Assembly (NCBI GenBank): GCA_001557505.1 | Contig: LSAX01000005.1 | Coordinates: forward strand, 372,001 to 436,000 | From: Reticulascus tulasneorum | Taxonomy: Eukaryota; Ascomycota; Sordariomycetes; Glomerellales; Reticulascaceae | Reading direction: 5' to 3' | Length of the DNA: 64,000 nucleotides | Part shown: positions 33,934 to 47,471 of the stretch, piece by piece | Numbering within the stretch: position 1 is the stretch's first letter | Layout of the letters: every line of letters starts with the position of its first letter | Position numbers and translations under genes: made by a program | Notes under the pieces: generated by a model | Databases searched by the model: none | What the model saw: the letters and a program-made list of their open reading frames with translations, nothing else | Told to the model about the DNA's origin: nothing

Positions 33934-35161
33934 CCAGAGGCATGGAGACCACCCGTCCTAGGTGGTGTGTGAAGGGCTAGAAGCAACGATGACGCGCAAG
34001 AGGAGCAGGGAGAGCGTCGAGTTCTAGAAGTCAGAATATGCACAAAGCCCAACAAGCGTCCGCTATTTAGCCAACAACAATTCACAATCAAGCGAATGGA
34101 CAGGTGGAAGCTCTATTATCTGTGGATAAGAGACATGGAGTTTGCCTGGCTGTCAGCTGGGCAATGGGAGCTTCCGTCACGAGCTATCAAGCATGTGCTT
34201 CTACCTAAATAAAGCAGCGGCCATGCATGGGCTTGGAAAGGGAGTGCACAGACCACCAGGAAATAACGTCACAGCCCGGGAAAGAGTTTAGAGGACATTA
34301 ATAAGTGAAGTTAGGTAAGTTACCTACCTAGGTAAATTGAAGTCAACTGTGTTTCCAGTGAAATCCCCAGAGACTCCTGTTAACTATACATTTTGTATAT
34401 CTTGTTACTATCTTGAATAAACTATCTTACCTAGATCACCTTACTACTTTACTAAAGGCAATGCAAGACTCACGTGTTTGGTTTATTTAACATATTTAAC
34501 TCATTTATTATTACTACTTTCTCCGACACGAGATTTCAGATCCGGCCCTCCCCACTGTCGCTCCTCTCCCCCGGGCCAGTGCAGAGGGTCGAGATGGTCA
34601 GATATGGACTTGTTGGGATTGGCTTTAAGCCAGCTTGGCGGGTATGCGATCATTAACGGAGGGTGAAATAGTCGCCCTTGGTCTTTTTGAATACGGCCAG
34701 GCAGTATGTAAAATCTGAAAAAGGTTCCTAGATTTAGGTATATCAACCCGCCAGTACAATTGTAAAGTACCTACATACATACCTACCTACCCTGGGTATA
34801 ATTAGCAGCTAGGTTGTTATTAGGCTCGATTGGTGCAGCAGCCCACCACCCACCAACCCCTGCAAACAGCCGCCTCGTCCAATTCCATTATTTCCTCGTC
34901 CGCTTCGTCACATTCAACGCTGCCAAACCTCCCATTCGCATCTTCCTCCCCCCTCTACCCTTAGGCTTCCTGTCCAAGAGCCGCGACAGGGCCATTTGTG
35001 CCCAACAACGACGTCGCACGCTTGTACCGCGTTTGCCACTGGACGCGACCTTGAATTCTTAGCGCCATACAGACAGACTCCAACCCGTCGTCCTCGAGAC
35101 CGCTATCGCACATCATCTCCTCCTCTCTGTCTTTCCTGGGTTCTCTTCTACCTCGGAAGCA
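33934..35161. other. Divergent promoter, coiled-coil / WD40
   Basis: No gene. AT-rich at about 34300-34530. It contains two clusters of TACC/GGTA-type motifs (34312-34335, partly palindromic, and 34768-34796) and a CT-rich leader before 35162. Confidence 0.6.
34312..34335. repeat. Imperfect inverted GGTA/TACC repeat
   Basis: TTAGGTAAGTTACCTACCTAGGTAA-like alternation can fold on itself. A similar TACCTACC run lies at 34768-34796. Confidence 0.6.
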
Positions 35162-37086
35162 ATGAACCAGCCTCCGCAATTCACAACTCCCCGACGGTCG
35201 GGCACCTACAGCTCGCAACATGACGAACTTCACTTGCCGGCTGGTGCAAGTCAGCACGGCCAGATGTCACCGCGCGAATACCCATCCTCCAGCGGCCCTC
35301 ATATCAAGCTCGAACAAGCCTCACCAGGCGCCCCCCAATACCAGAGCACGTCCTCGGTACCCAACGTCCTACAACCAGGGGGCATGGGAGCCCGCCCACC
35401 GGTCATGACCTCCAACACCGCACCAACCCTGCCTACGATGCAAGGTCCCATGGCTCAGCAGCAACAGCAGCCAGAGTATCAGACTCCGTCCAAACCAGCA
35501 GCCCTCAGCCTTTCGCACAGCTACTCCCGTTCATCTCCAGCCGTTGGATACGATGCCCCTTCGGGGTTTGCACCATACACACCAACGACCCCTAGTGGAG
35601 CTTCGTCTTCGCAGTTCGCCTCGCCGTCTGATCTCAAATACAATGCCCCAGGGTCGCAGAGGAATATCTCCAGTACCCCATTGGGGCTCGCAGATATCCG
35701 GCCACGCGCTGATTCAAGCATGTCCGATGGCGTTCCGGGATCAATCGCTTACGAGCTCGCCAACGCCCAACCGACCACGAGCAACTACCTGGCACCCTGG
35801 GCCCTCTACGCCTTCGATTGGTGTAAATGGCCGCCGCAGGGCAATGGCGCAGGAAAACTCGCCGTGGGAAGCTACCTCGAAGACGGACATAATTTCGTGC
35901 GTCTACAGTTCTTCCTGATATCTGTGTTTTACTAATTTCTCGCCGTGTTAGATCCAAATCTTGGATACCCAACTGGTCCCGACATCCAACGACGTCTACG
36001 TGCCTGGGGGGTCCAAGTATAATCTGGAGTTCTCCAAGGTTGCTGAAGCCACCCACTCATATCCCGTAACGCGCCTGCTTTGGGAACCGCCTTCGTCGCA
36101 GAAACAGTCGACAGATTTGCTGGCGACATCCGGAGATCACCTGCGACTGTGGTCCTTGCCGTCGGAGACGCCTGTGTCGCAGGGTAACACGATAACGCGA
36201 TCGGCCAGGGATGCGGCAGTCACCAAGCTGACCCCACTGGCACTGTTGTCGAATTCGAAAACACCGGATCATACGGCACCCCTGACGTCCTTGGACTGGA
36301 ATACTGTCTCGCCGAGCTTGATCATCACCTCTAGCATAGACACGACATGTACAATTTGGGACATACCGTCCTTGACAGCCAAAACACAGCTGATTGCTCA
36401 CGACAAGGAAGTTTATGACGTGAGATTCTGCGCCAATAGTGTGGATGTGTTTGTGAGCTGCGGGCAGGACGGAAGCGTTCGAATGTTTGACTTGCGCAGC
36501 CTAGAACACAGCACCATTATATACGAACCCACAGGGAAGGATGAACGAGGTCAGACTGCCCCAACCTGACGCTTTGCAATCGTAAGACTAACTTGAAGTT
36601 ACAGATGCCAATGGGGGCCGGATCAGTCCCACCCTTGCGCAGCAGACCATGTCTAATCCTCCGCCACTGCTACGATTAGCGACTTCGCCGCATGATACAC
36701 ATCTCCTAGCTACGTTTGCACAAGATTCCAATGTCATCCGTATACTCGACGTGCGGCAGCCAGGACAGGCGTTGCTGGAGCTGCGCGGCCACGGGGGCTC
36801 GCTGAGCTCTGTTGAATGGTCGCCGCTCCGGCGAGGTACATTGGCTTCTGGCGCAGACGACTGCCAGGTGCTTATTTGGGACCTCCTCAACTCGGGCCCG
36901 GCGATGACCGGAGGACCATCCGTCAATGGGACTGGACAACCGGATAACCATCGAACTCCTGTTGCGAGCTGGCAATGCGACTATGAGATTGGAAATCTGG
37001 GTTGGGTTCCTCATCTGTCAGGGGACTACGGAGAGTGGCTGGGCATTAGCGCTGGTAGAGGTGTCTGGGGTGTGAAGATGTGTTGA
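35162..37086 (+). CDS. WD40 repeat protein, DCAF7/WDR68 (HAN11/TTG1) family
   Basis: Three exons: 35162-35896, 35952-36549 and 36605-37086, giving 604 residues. The N-terminal 200 residues are low-complexity, rich in Ser/Pro/Gln with a QQQQQ run, and probably disordered. A WD40 propeller follows, opening with the family-diagnostic APWALYAFDWCKWPP and LAVGSYLEDGHNFIQI. Repeats include TSLDWNTVSPSLIITSSIDTTCTIWD, split here as TSLDWNTV and TIWDIPSL, then DVFVSCGQDGSVRMFDLR and LASGADDCQVLIWDL. Animal and plant members are adaptors for DYRK/HIPK kinases, cullin-4 ligases or bHLH/MYB regulators; fungal members affect development. Both introns are 55 nt. Confidence 0.92.
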
Positions 37087-37483
37087 GGTCATTCGGCATG
37101 CGAACACAAGCGATGGCGAAGTCGCTCTCACGATGCCTCTACAACCCTGCCCGTTGCAGATTCGGCTTAGGCAATTCGAAGCAAGGGCACCACGCAGCCT
37201 GGCGTTCGGGAGAAGGGCTCCCAAGCTTTTTTGGGGGATTTGTGTACGTCCGCCAGGCGGCGCCAAGAGACCTAGCCGCTACTGAACGCGGAGTGTCGAG
37301 CCCCTTCGCCCCTACTTAGTGGTTCCGTAGACACAGCTTGGTGCTCAATCTGGCTGGCATGTCGGAGTACGAGGCCAAACACACGGCGAGAGTAGAAGGA
37401 TATATATGGGTGGCTAGAGCGAGTCTAAGGCATTTTCATGATTGTTGATGATTCCTCTTGTATCATATATAGACCGTCTGTGG
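37087..37483. other. Convergent intergenic
   Basis: Short 3' flanks of the WD40 and oxidoreductase genes. Nothing else seen. Confidence 0.6.
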
Positions 37484-38692
37484 TCAGAGCCTCGAGCCTG
37501 GCTGATTTGTCGGCTGCTGGTCCAAGGTGATTGTCGCCTTACCCCAGACCCTTCGGTTCGTCATGTCCTTCAAAGCCCGAGGAACGCTTTCCAGCCCTTC
37601 ATACACACAATCATAGACGACAGGCTTAATCTTGCCGCTATCAATAAGCAGCTGCAGTGCATTCCATATCTGCTCTTCCTCTGCGGGAAACCGTCGTAGA
37701 CTTTCTCCGTATCTCTGAATAGTATGTTAGATCAAGTTAATGAAGTCCGTCGGTCAGCATGATGTAGCGATGGGCATAGTGATCACTTACATAGCCAATC
37801 AGTGAGACTTGTTTCAAAAGAACGCGATTCATGGCGACTTCTTCCATCCTATCCTCTCTACCGGCAAATCCAATCACAAGCAACCTGCCTCGATGCGCTA
37901 TACACTTCATGCTTAAATTCACCAAACCCACCGGATCAAACACTACATCTACTCCCTTGCCATCTGTTATTGAGAGCACGCGTTTCCACCAGTCGGGCTC
38001 ACGAGTGTAATCAAGGCATGCTTCAGCCCCGTGTTTCCTAGCCAACGTGCATTTGTCAATAGATCCGGCGGTTCCAATTACACGGCATCCCATAGCCACT
38101 GCTATTTGAACGGCCATGATTCCCAGTCCACCAGCAGCTGCATGGACGAGAACAGTCTCGCCTCTTTTCAGCTTCGCCGTCTGGACAAGGGCGCCATACG
38201 ACACCGGGAGAGTAGCTCCCATCCCAGCAGCTTCTTCATGGGTCCATGAACGTGGGATGCGGCGAAGCGAGGATGTAAGTGGAAGCGAGATAACCTCACT
38301 GTAAGAGCCAGTATGCCCCCCGAAAACCCTGTCTCCTGGATGATATCCGGAGCTTTTCGGAGCGGTCAAAATCTCTCCCGAGAACTCTAGGCCAAGAATG
38401 AATGGTGGTCGCACCAGAGATCTGTTGTTCTGATGCTTGCCCCGGGCCTATCATGCGGTGAGTGTAGTCACAAGCTTTCACAGATACCATGACCAGAACG
38501 TACGTAAAGTGTATCAACAAAGTTTACCCCGGCAGCCTTAACCTGGATGAGGCACCGGTCTTCTGCAGGACTTGGGCTGGGAACATTAGAGACGCGGATT
38601 TCGTCAAAGCTCTAATAGGCATAAGAATCTATTTCGCGTTGCATGGATAGAGAACTGACTGTCACGAAGTCTTCAATCACCACTGCCTTCAT
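37484..38692 (-). CDS. Quinone-oxidoreductase-like MDR enzyme (zeta-crystallin type)
   Basis: Four exons: 38660-38692, 38504-38611, 37791-38447 and 37484-37714, giving 342 residues, normal for the family. The N-terminal GroES-like half includes AAGVNFVDTLYARG and a GLEFSGEI segment. The Rossmann half has VLVHAAAGGLGIMAVQIA for NADPH binding and VDVVFDPVG. Zinc ligands of alcohol dehydrogenases are absent, as in NADPH:quinone oxidoreductases. It likely reduces quinones or enones with NADPH; the C-terminus lacks a clear targeting signal. Introns are 48, 56 and 76 nt, all in phase. It shares a 723-bp divergent promoter with SPT5. Confidence 0.92.
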
Positions 38693-39415
38693 TTTGCTTT
38701 CGAAGATGTCCAGACAGCCGACAGTGAGGGGCAATGCAGGAAGGAAGTCTCACTTCTGTTGCACTTCGTCGATATATACAGGTTTAATGCCGCCGGGGCA
38801 TGTGATTTGCAGTAGTTAGTGTATGGCTCGAATCAAAACGCAGCACAATTGGAGATATAACTGTGCAGGCAACGGCGATGGGTTGTAACATAAGTCTGTT
38901 CGTCAGTGGGTGATATCGTTCTGAAATAGGATTTGATGGTCTTGATTACTGGAATATTTCCAAACCAAAGCTGTAAGACAGGAAATCCAACATTTATTTA
39001 GTTGGAGGCTTAATTCCCCCTTCATAGCACTAGCACCTTCCTCACGAGTTGATATCGGATATCAATCTCCTTCTCGTGCTCGGTGAGCAAGTTGGTGCAG
39101 CCGAGGTCGACATGCCTCCCACCTCGGTGAATGACCAATCAGTTTCCGTTGCCAGGCTTGAACTAGAGCCTCATGCCTCAGGCTAAAACAGCGCTAACCC
39201 CAAAACAGTCGAGGCTTGACATCCAAAGTAGGTGACCTTGAAGCTTCGACCTGACAAAATTCCCTAAGGCAACGCTTCCTTTCAGACAAAGAAGCAGCCA
39301 ACGGGCACGACCACCCACTTCGCTCCTTGATTTTCACATTCACTGCAAATATCCCACTTGTCTCGCAAGCTTCTCTTCCACACTGCAGCGTTCTTGATAA
39401 ACACAGACTCGGAAC
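38693..39415. other. Divergent promoter, oxidoreductase / SPT5
   Basis: 723 bp without a gene, serving two divergent promoters. No motif stands out. Confidence 0.6.
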
Positions 39416-42400
39416 ATGGCGTCGACCATCCGATACGACGAATCGGAGGACGAGGATGACTTCAACCCTGCCCCTGCCGACTTGTCCGACGACGAAAATG
39501 GCGATGACGGACCTGAAGAGCAATTGAGAAGAGAGGCTAGGGATAGCAGCCCTGCGAACGATAACAACGCGGAAGATGACGAGCCACCCGTGAGGGCTAA
39601 GCCATCTCGAAAAGTTGCAGACGATGATGCGGACGAAGAGGGTGAAGACGAGGAAGACGACACCGGTGCAGCTCGAAATTACGATGACGAGGATGACGAG
39701 GAAGATGAAGACGACGAAGACGACGATGTACAACAGGTGAGAAAGCTTTGTAATTCACTTTGGCGAGTTCTCTCTGGGCATGGCTCTTTCGGTGATGGGA
39801 CTGAGGATGCCACTGGATTGCGCCTTATTTCTCTGTGAATTACTGACAACCCGTCATCTCAGGGCCATCGTAGAAAACGCCGAAAAGATAGACGCGCAGC
39901 ATTCTTCGATATCGAAGCCGAAGTAGACGACGAAGAAGACGGCGAGGATGAAGAGAAGGATGGTGAAGAAATCGAAGACTTCATCGATAATGCCCACCCG
40001 GACGACATTGCCGATAGCGGCAGACTCGACGATGATAGGAGACATCGCGAATTGGACCGTCGGCGAGAGATGGAGGCCAGCCTGGATGCAGAGAAGCAGG
40101 CAGAGATTCTTCGACAACGATACGGCAACAGAAGACCAGCTAGGGGCTTTGGTGACTCTGCTGTTGTTCCAAAGCGGCTCCTCATGCCAAGTGTCGATGA
40201 CCCTACCATCTGGGCAGTTAGGTGTAAGGAGGGCAAGGAGCGCGAGGTGGTCTTCTCCATCATGAAGAGAGTTGAAGAGAGAATGGGTACCAAAGACGAG
40301 TTGGCCATCATCTCAGCCTTCGAGCGGGGTGGACCACAGTCGGTCATGAAAGGCTACGTCTATGTTGAAGCTAACCGCTCAACGGACATTCTCGCTGCGT
40401 TGGATGGGATGCTTAATGTCTACCCCCGCACGAAGATGGTGTTGGTCGACATCAAGGACATGCCCGATCTCCTGCGCGTCACCAAGACACCAACACTTGA
40501 ACCAGGAGCTTGGGTTCGGCTTCGAAAGCCGGCGAAGCACGCCGGCGATCTCGCCCAAGTGATCGATGTGACGGAAAATGGTCTCGAGGCCAGAGTTCGC
40601 TTCATCCCTCGACTTGATTACGGAGTACGAGATGACGCGCTGGGGCCATCAATGAGTGCTGATGGAAAGAGAAAACGACCCGTTGGCATGCCCGGTCCTC
40701 GTCCCCCACAGCGACTTTTCAACGAGGCAGAGGCTCGAAAGCGCCATCCAAGGCACATCCAAGGCAACCCATCGACCAAGGTGTGGACCTACATGGGTGA
40801 CGAGTTTGAAAATGGCTTTCAGGTCAAAGATATCAAAATCCAGCAGCTCGTTGTCACTGATGTCAACCCGACGCTGGAGGAGGTTACCAGATTCGCTTCT
40901 GGGGCTGAAGATGGCACAGAGAACCTCGATCTCAAGGCCCTTGCCGCCAGCCTGAAGGATAGCAACATCAATGTAACCTATCTCCCGGGTGACATCATTG
41001 AGGTATACGAGGGCGAGCAGAAAGGCGTGGTTGGCCAAGCTACAAATGTTCAAGGTGATATTGTCACCATGCAAGTCACTGAGGGTGATCTAGCTGGCCA
41101 AGTGATCGAAGTGCCGGTAAAGGGATTGCGCAAGCGCTTCAGAATTGGAGATCACGTCAAGGTCATTGGTGGAAGCAGATTCCGGGACGAAGTCGGCATG
41201 GTTGTCAAAATCGCAGACGACCGGATCACCTTCTTGACAGACCAAACCAACAGCGAAGTCACTGTCTTCAGCAAAGATTTGCGGGAGGCTAGCGACATTG
41301 GCGGGCAAGGCTCGTTGGGCCAGTACGAGCTGCTAGATCTTGTGCAGCTGGACCCGACCACGGTGGGCTGTATTGTCAAGGTTGACCGCGAGTCGTTGGT
41401 CGTTCTCGACCAGAACGGAGACACCAGACAAACCATGCCGTCACAGATTGCCAACAAGCTTCCGACGCGAAAGACCGCAGTCGCAGCTGATAGGGGAGGT
41501 TCCGAGATCAGACTAGACGACGTGGTTCGGGAATACGGAGGCCAGCAGCGGCAGGGAAAGATCATCCACATTCACCGATCTTATGTATTCCTGCACAGCA
41601 ACGACAGCAATGAAAATGCGGGTGTTTTTGTTACAAGGGCAGGAAACGTCACCACCATCGCCGCGAAAGGCGGTCGGGTCAACGCCGGTGCGACGGGTCC
41701 GGATCTAAGCACAATGAATCCTGCCATGAAGCGCAACCAGAATGGGTCGGAGCTGAAAATGGCACCGCCAAAGGTCTTTGGGCGTGATCGCGCACTTGGC
41801 CAAACAGTAATCATAAAAAAGGGAGGCTACAAAGGGCTGTTGGGTATCGTCAAGGACACCACCGACACCCATGCTCGTGTAGAGTTGCACACCAAAGGCA
41901 AGACCATTACCGTTCCGAAGGACAATTTGAACTACAAGGACAAGGTAACTGGTGTCAAGATTGACATAAATGGACGAGGCGGAAGGGGAGGGCAGGGCGG
42001 CCAGGGCGGGTTTGGTGGCGGCGGTGGTGGTGGACGGGGCGGAGGAAACGCGGATTGGCAAGGCGCCCGGACGCCAATTGCTGCACAATCTTCCGATCGA
42101 ACGCCTGCTTGGGGCTCACGAAGTAAGTCTAGCGTTTCTGTGAGAATTGGTCAGTTTGCTAACAGAAGCAGCGCCGGCTCCGAACGGCGGCCGCACTCCG
42201 GCTTGGAAGTCCACCGGTCAAGATCTCTCTGGATCGCGCACCCCAGCATGGGCCGACGGATCACGAACTTCGTACGATGGCGGTCGAACCGCCTATGGCT
42301 CGGGATCACGTACCCCAGCGTGGCAATCCGGTGCGAAGACCCCCGCGCCGGACTCATTTGGGCTTGGATCCAAGACACCGGCATATGGCGACGCATGGGG

Positions 42401-42806
42401 TTCTGGCTCCAAGACACCTGCTTACGGCGGATCCGCACCCACGCCAGGGGCAAGTGGCAATGACTCTTGGGGCTACACTCCCGGACCAAGCGGCTCATCA
42501 CATGCCTACGATGCGCCGACACCAGGAGCTGGTCTTCTAGGGGCCCCAACGCCCGGAGCTCTCAATGCGCCAACACCAGGCGCCTACTCGGCTCCAACCC
42601 CGGCGGCTGCGAACGCACCCACGCCTGGTGGTGGATGGCAAGGTGGATGGGGTGCTGATACGGCCCCGACGCCGGCTGCGGGGGCCCCAACTCCCGCTGC
42701 CAGTGGCTTTGCTGCCTCGGGCTACTATGGTGCACCCACACCAGCCGCGTACGGGGCGCCTGAGACGCCGGCAGCGAGCGGACCCAGATATACCGACGAT
42801 GATTAG
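39416..42806 (+). CDS. SPT5: Transcription elongation factor Spt5
   Basis: Three exons: 39416-39736, 39863-42122 and 42172-42806, giving 1071 residues. The N-terminal 200 residues are very acidic (Asp/Glu runs). The NGN domain follows ([21 protein letters not shown] to [14 protein letters not shown]), which pairs with Spt4. A series of KOW domains includes [37 protein letters not shown] and [13 protein letters not shown] Gly-rich linker leads to a two-part C-terminal repeat: TPAW/TPAY units, then APTPGA/APTPAA units. TPAW-type repeats are Cdk9 substrates in yeast. Spt4/5 clamps RNA polymerase II and supports processivity, capping and termination. The 49-nt intron 42123-42171 falls inside the repeat; its acceptor was chosen to preserve the [14 protein letters not shown] register. 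Confidence 0.97.
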
Positions 42807-44523
42807 AGGTCGGGCATGGGGAGTTGGACTGCGGCTCGCCAAAGTACGGATTGGCAAGGCAGGTAAAAAGGAATGGCATGGATTGCGCAGCGGTTTGAGG
42901 GATCGATGTTGCACGGAGTGTGTGTATACTAGTTAGTGAGCGGGAGTTCAGCCATAGAAAAGTCTGCGCCGGTGTCGTTGCCGCTCCGCGCCCATGTCCC
43001 ACAACCATGTAGTTTTGCAATGTGTTCCAGATATGTACTGTGTCCATGGTACTGACACGTTGCCAGCGGCCACTCGGTTGCAGCAAACTCGTTCCCCACG
43101 AAGGCTGCCACTGTACCAGAGGTGGCCGGGTGTTCTATCTTGATATTTCACAGGGGATTCGGCCGACAAAAGTTTATCTAAGGAATTGGCAATCATAACA
43201 TGCACGACATTCCAGGGGAAGGATCAGCACTGCATGCTTTCATTGGTCAGGTTATTACAATGCTGGTCTGGCGGGTCAATTGATTTAAGGCGTCGCCTCG
43301 TGTAGTTCCCTAGCGAACTGCGCATGTACGGCGCATGGCTGCTGTGGCACTCGACTACGACGAAGCATATTATCCTTGGCTCGAACCCAGGGGCTTGGGC
43401 GAAGCGAGCGAGCGAGCCGCTGCGAACAAGTTACATAGGCCAGGAAGAGAGGATTGGGGGCCAAGCCACGAGGGACTCGGGTGTCCTGGTAACTGTATGG
43501 AACTTTCTACGAGGAGATGTTGAGGTACTGTATCTCTGTTCTACATAGTACGGGCTTTTAAGTATGCATTGTGTTACAAGGCTTCCATGTGTAAATGGTT
43601 AGGGCTGTGAGAAGGGGGTTTCAATGAAGGAAGAATCTTGTTCCCGTTCTGTGCAGACTACAGATTACCTTGCTCAATATATGTCTGTCCGTCGAGAGTA
43701 GCGATGGATCACTTGGAGCTAAAGAAATCCGAGTGGGCATGTCATAATCATGACCCTGCAGCTAATTACCAACTTATGTAAATTGACCAGTTATACCCTC
43801 CTCGTTGTGCACGAATGTGACACCCACTGCACTCATTTTCGAAGCCCTGATCCCTTTGTGCACGAGGCATCGGGAGAGAGAAATGCCGCGACAGGGTTTT
43901 ATGGAACAGTTGTGCAAAATTCTTGGTGGCTACTACCAGGCAGATGCATAAAGCGGGCATGGGGTCGAGCCGATATCCGTTGCGAAAGACTTTCCTTCTT
44001 GCACGCATCCGTGCCCATCTCATCAATCAATGGAACCTCGGATTGGCTACGGATTTCATTTCATCTTGAAGGGGAAGCTCATGCCCACCAGCCCGAAACC
44101 CCGAAGCATCATCTCATCACACCCCGTGTTATGTACCATGGTATGGTTCTCAGCACACCTACGAAGTAGGAGGAGCCCGTCTACATCTTTCTCCAAGCCC
44201 ATGAGAGTGTTTTCTTTCCAAGGAGCCGCCAAATCAGCCGGGAGGCTACGGGACTGTTGATCTAGCTTGTGTCGGGGATCGCCCTCAGTCCATACCTTGG
44301 CTCTCTGAGAGCTAGCTAGGGGAGCGAAACGTCCGCTGCTCGTGCGCCGTTCAAGACCCTTGGCTTGGAGAGCAACCACCCCCTACCATTGCGATGGGAC
44401 GGGCGGGGTGGTGGTGTGGTGTGATGTCTACATATCTTTTCTCCGTCGCGGGCACTGGTATCATTTGGACTGCTGCCGCCAGCGGAAAAGAACGAACGTG
44501 ATCTGGGATGTGAGCCGGGGGGC

Positions 44524-44542
44524 ATGTATGTATGTATGTATG
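44524..44542. repeat. (ATGT)n microsatellite
   Basis: Four and a half ATGT units. Confidence 0.85.
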
Positions 44543-45255
44543 ATACTACGTCACACTAAATCTACCAGGTATTTTGGTAGTATTGTGTTGATCTCGGAGT
44601 TTGAACATGGGCTCGGCTCGGCTAGTTGGCCGGAATCGCTTCTGCCTCTTCCTCTTCCTCTTCTTCCCTCGAACGAGAGATGCCGTCCAGGTGATCTCTT
44701 CTGTTTCGGGCGCATTTTTCTTTTCTTTTTCTTCTTCTTCTCTGGTCTCCGGGGGTTTGGTTGCAACACTACGACTACCAGGCACTCTATGTTGTGATCA
44801 ATCAGTCTTTCATCCTTGCTCCCCTCCGTCTCCTCTTCTTCTTATTTCCATTCAAACACACCACCCCCATCTTCTTCCCCCCTCCATTTCCTCTTTTCTC
44901 TCATTCTTGTCCATTGAAGAGAGTTAGTGGGAGTTGCCGTCTGGCTCATGGACAATTACGTTTTACCGTTGACAAGGTCACCCTCGTCTCTTCCTTGACA
45001 CGAACCTCTCTCTTCTCTTCGTTTGCTTACTCCCTGGTCCATGTGGGAGAGTACATACTGAACTACGGATTATTACCGCGCCCGCTCATTCTCACTTCTC
45101 CCAAGAAAACGTGGCGCAATTGTCCCGCTTCCACATACAGTTCTGACATATTCCGCCATTGTGGTAACCCACCGGGAGGCCCCGGTTGCTAATCCCCGCC
45201 ATAATAAATACCAAGACATCGCCGTGCCCCGCCTAAGCAGCACGAGTAGGTACTG

Positions 45256-45272
45256 TAGCTAGCTAGCTAGCT
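45256..45272. repeat. (GCTA)n repeat, self-complementary
   Basis: Four GCTA units; AGCT/TAGC makes the run palindromic. Confidence 0.8.
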
Positions 45273-45450
45273 TGACATCACCAGTTGCAGCCAGCCAGCA
45301 TCAGAAACCTCACGTGTAAGTCGGCCTTACCTCAGCTGTCAATGCATCCCATCTCCTTTCAGATCTCGAATGGCTTATATCTTAAAATGTCATTGGTGCC
45401 CCAAAGCTGAATATAATAGACAGCGAGCCTGAACGCCTCCTCCCGCGCCA

Positions 45451-47471
45451 ATGGCATCCGGGCCTAACACGGCGAACCCGCCGGACCCGCCAAGAATCCA
45501 GCACGATGAGACCACCACTTCTCCAGACAACCACAATAGTTCGCCTCTCGCCACCACAGACGACAAAACAGATCACCATGACCTGGAGCGTGAAGCCACG
45601 AGAGAAGAAAAGGCCGCAGAAGCCTACGCGGAAGGTCATGATGCAGATATTCCATCCAACCTGGGCTACGTACTTGACGAACGCGGCGAGCAGAAGCGAA
45701 GACAGTCAATTGCCCGCCAGAGACAGAATTCCGGTGCAACGGATCCGAAAAACGAAAAAAAGGATGTAGAGAAAGCAGTCTCCGCTGACGGCGAGACCTC
45801 CGACGATGAGAATGTCGTCTGGTGGGATGAGGGGGAGCCAGCCAATCCATACAACTGGCCGTCGTGGAAGAAGGTCCTCAACTGCACATTGATCAGCGCT
45901 ATGACTTTTATCACCCCGCTAGCATCTTGTCAGTTCTCTTGCTCTCAATGCAGGCCCGATGTCCCTCCAGACTAACCCTCTGTTCTTGCAGCCATCTTTG
46001 CTCCGGGCGTCCCTGAGCTCATGAGAGATTTCAACAGCAGCAGCCCCTACCTAGCAGCGTTCGTGGTCTCGGGTAGGTCCACTCTCGGCTTCGAGTAAAC
46101 ATGCCATTGCACAGCTGACAATATACTAGTCTATGTGCTGGGGTTTGCCGCTGGTCCCCTGCTCTGCGCTCCCCTCAGTGAAATCTATGGACGAACCCCC
46201 ATCTATCACACCTGCAACCTTTTCTTCATCTGCTTCAATATTGGCTGTGCCTTGGCCCCCACTCTCAATTCTCTCATTGCTTTCCGCTTGCTCGCTGGCA
46301 TCTTCGGCTCATGTCCCATCACTATCGGTGGCGGCTCTATCGCCGACATGGTACGCCAGGAGAAGCGCGCAGCGTAAGTATTGAACCCCGACCCGCCAGT
46401 CATCCCCATTTAATAGCTGACAGCGATTCAGAGCTATGGGAATGTTCACTCTTGGGCCACTGCTTGGACCTGTCATCGGGCCCGTTGCCGGTGGATTCCT
46501 TGCTGATGCCGCTGGATGGCGATGGGTATTTTGGCTGCTTGTTATCGCAAGCGGATTCTTGACCATTGTCATGTTTATATTTCTGCAGGAGACATATGCG
46601 CCGGTCCTTCTGGACAGGAAAGTGAAACGGCTTCGCAAAGAAACTGGGAATGAGCTTCTACGATCGAAGCTCGACATCGGCCTCTCGCCGCGGGACTACT
46701 TCAAGCGTGGCATTATTAGGCCATTCAAGCTGCTCGCTTTCTCCCCCATCACGGTTATCTTGTAGGTGCCTGGACGGAAGACCCCCGTGTTTTGTTGCTG
46801 TATCCCTTGCTAACCATACGTCTAGCGGCATATATATTGCTGTGGTGTACGGTTACCTCTATCTCATGTTCACCTCCATCACCACCGTCTTCATGCAATA
46901 CTATGGGTTTAGCGCTGGTACCGCGGGCTTGGCTTTCATGGGTCTCGGTGTTGGCTCCATCATAGGGCTCGCCTATTACGGCGTGTCGTCCGATAGAGCT
47001 ATGAAAAAGAAGGCCGCCGCAGGAGATGCGGCCGCCGACGCCTCGGGCACCGCTCGGGAGGGCATGAAACCGGAGTATCGATTGGGGCAACTACCTTATG
47101 GGGCCTTTCTTCTGCCCGCCGGTCTGTTCATCTACGGCTGGACGGCCGAGTACCGCGTGCACTGGATTGTGCCCATTCTGGGAACCGCCATCATGGGCAT
47201 TGGCAACTTGATCATCTTCATGGCTCTGCAGCTGTACCTGGTCGATGCGTTCACCCTCTACGCCGCATCGGCCCTGGCTGCAAACTCGGTCGTCCGATCT
47301 CTTGCGGGAGCAGTTCTCCCGCTTGCTGGACTACGCATGTACCAGGTTCTGGGTGTTGGTTGGGGCAACAGCTTGCTGGGTTTCATTGCCGCGGCGATGA
47401 TCCCCGTGCCATTCTTGATTATCCGATATGGCGAATACCTGAGGAAGCGATTCGAGGTGAAAAATCTCTGA
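45451..47471 (+). CDS. MFS transporter, DHA1 (drug:H+ antiporter, 12-TM) type
   Basis: Five exons: 45451-45928, 45992-46072, 46130-46373, 46432-46761 and 46826-47471, giving 592 residues. A long hydrophilic N-terminus (about 145 residues, acidic) is followed by the typical [18 protein letters not shown] entry to TM1. The family signatures APLSEIYGR and [25 protein letters not shown] (motif C region; quoted here as [20 protein letters not shown]) and the central loop with [15 protein letters not shown] are present. Members such as Flr1, Tpo1 and fungal fungicide pumps export drugs, toxins or polyamines at the plasma membrane; substrate here unknown. Introns are 57-64 nt, with branch sites such as GACTAACC. 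Confidence 0.93.

Larger units (their letters stand above)
42807..45450. other. Intergenic, 2.6 kb
   Basis: No gene supported. It carries the SPT5 3' flank and a promoter/leader for the MFS gene at 45451, with pyrimidine-rich tracts (44638-44675, 44712-44742 and 44806-44930) and two tetranucleotide repeats. The 139-codon ORF at 43750-44169 shows no domain. Confidence 0.5.

Noticed and set aside
39194..39733. 179-codon ORF antisense to SPT5 exon 1
   Set aside because: Shadow of the acidic Asp/Glu-codon runs of SPT5 read on the other strand.
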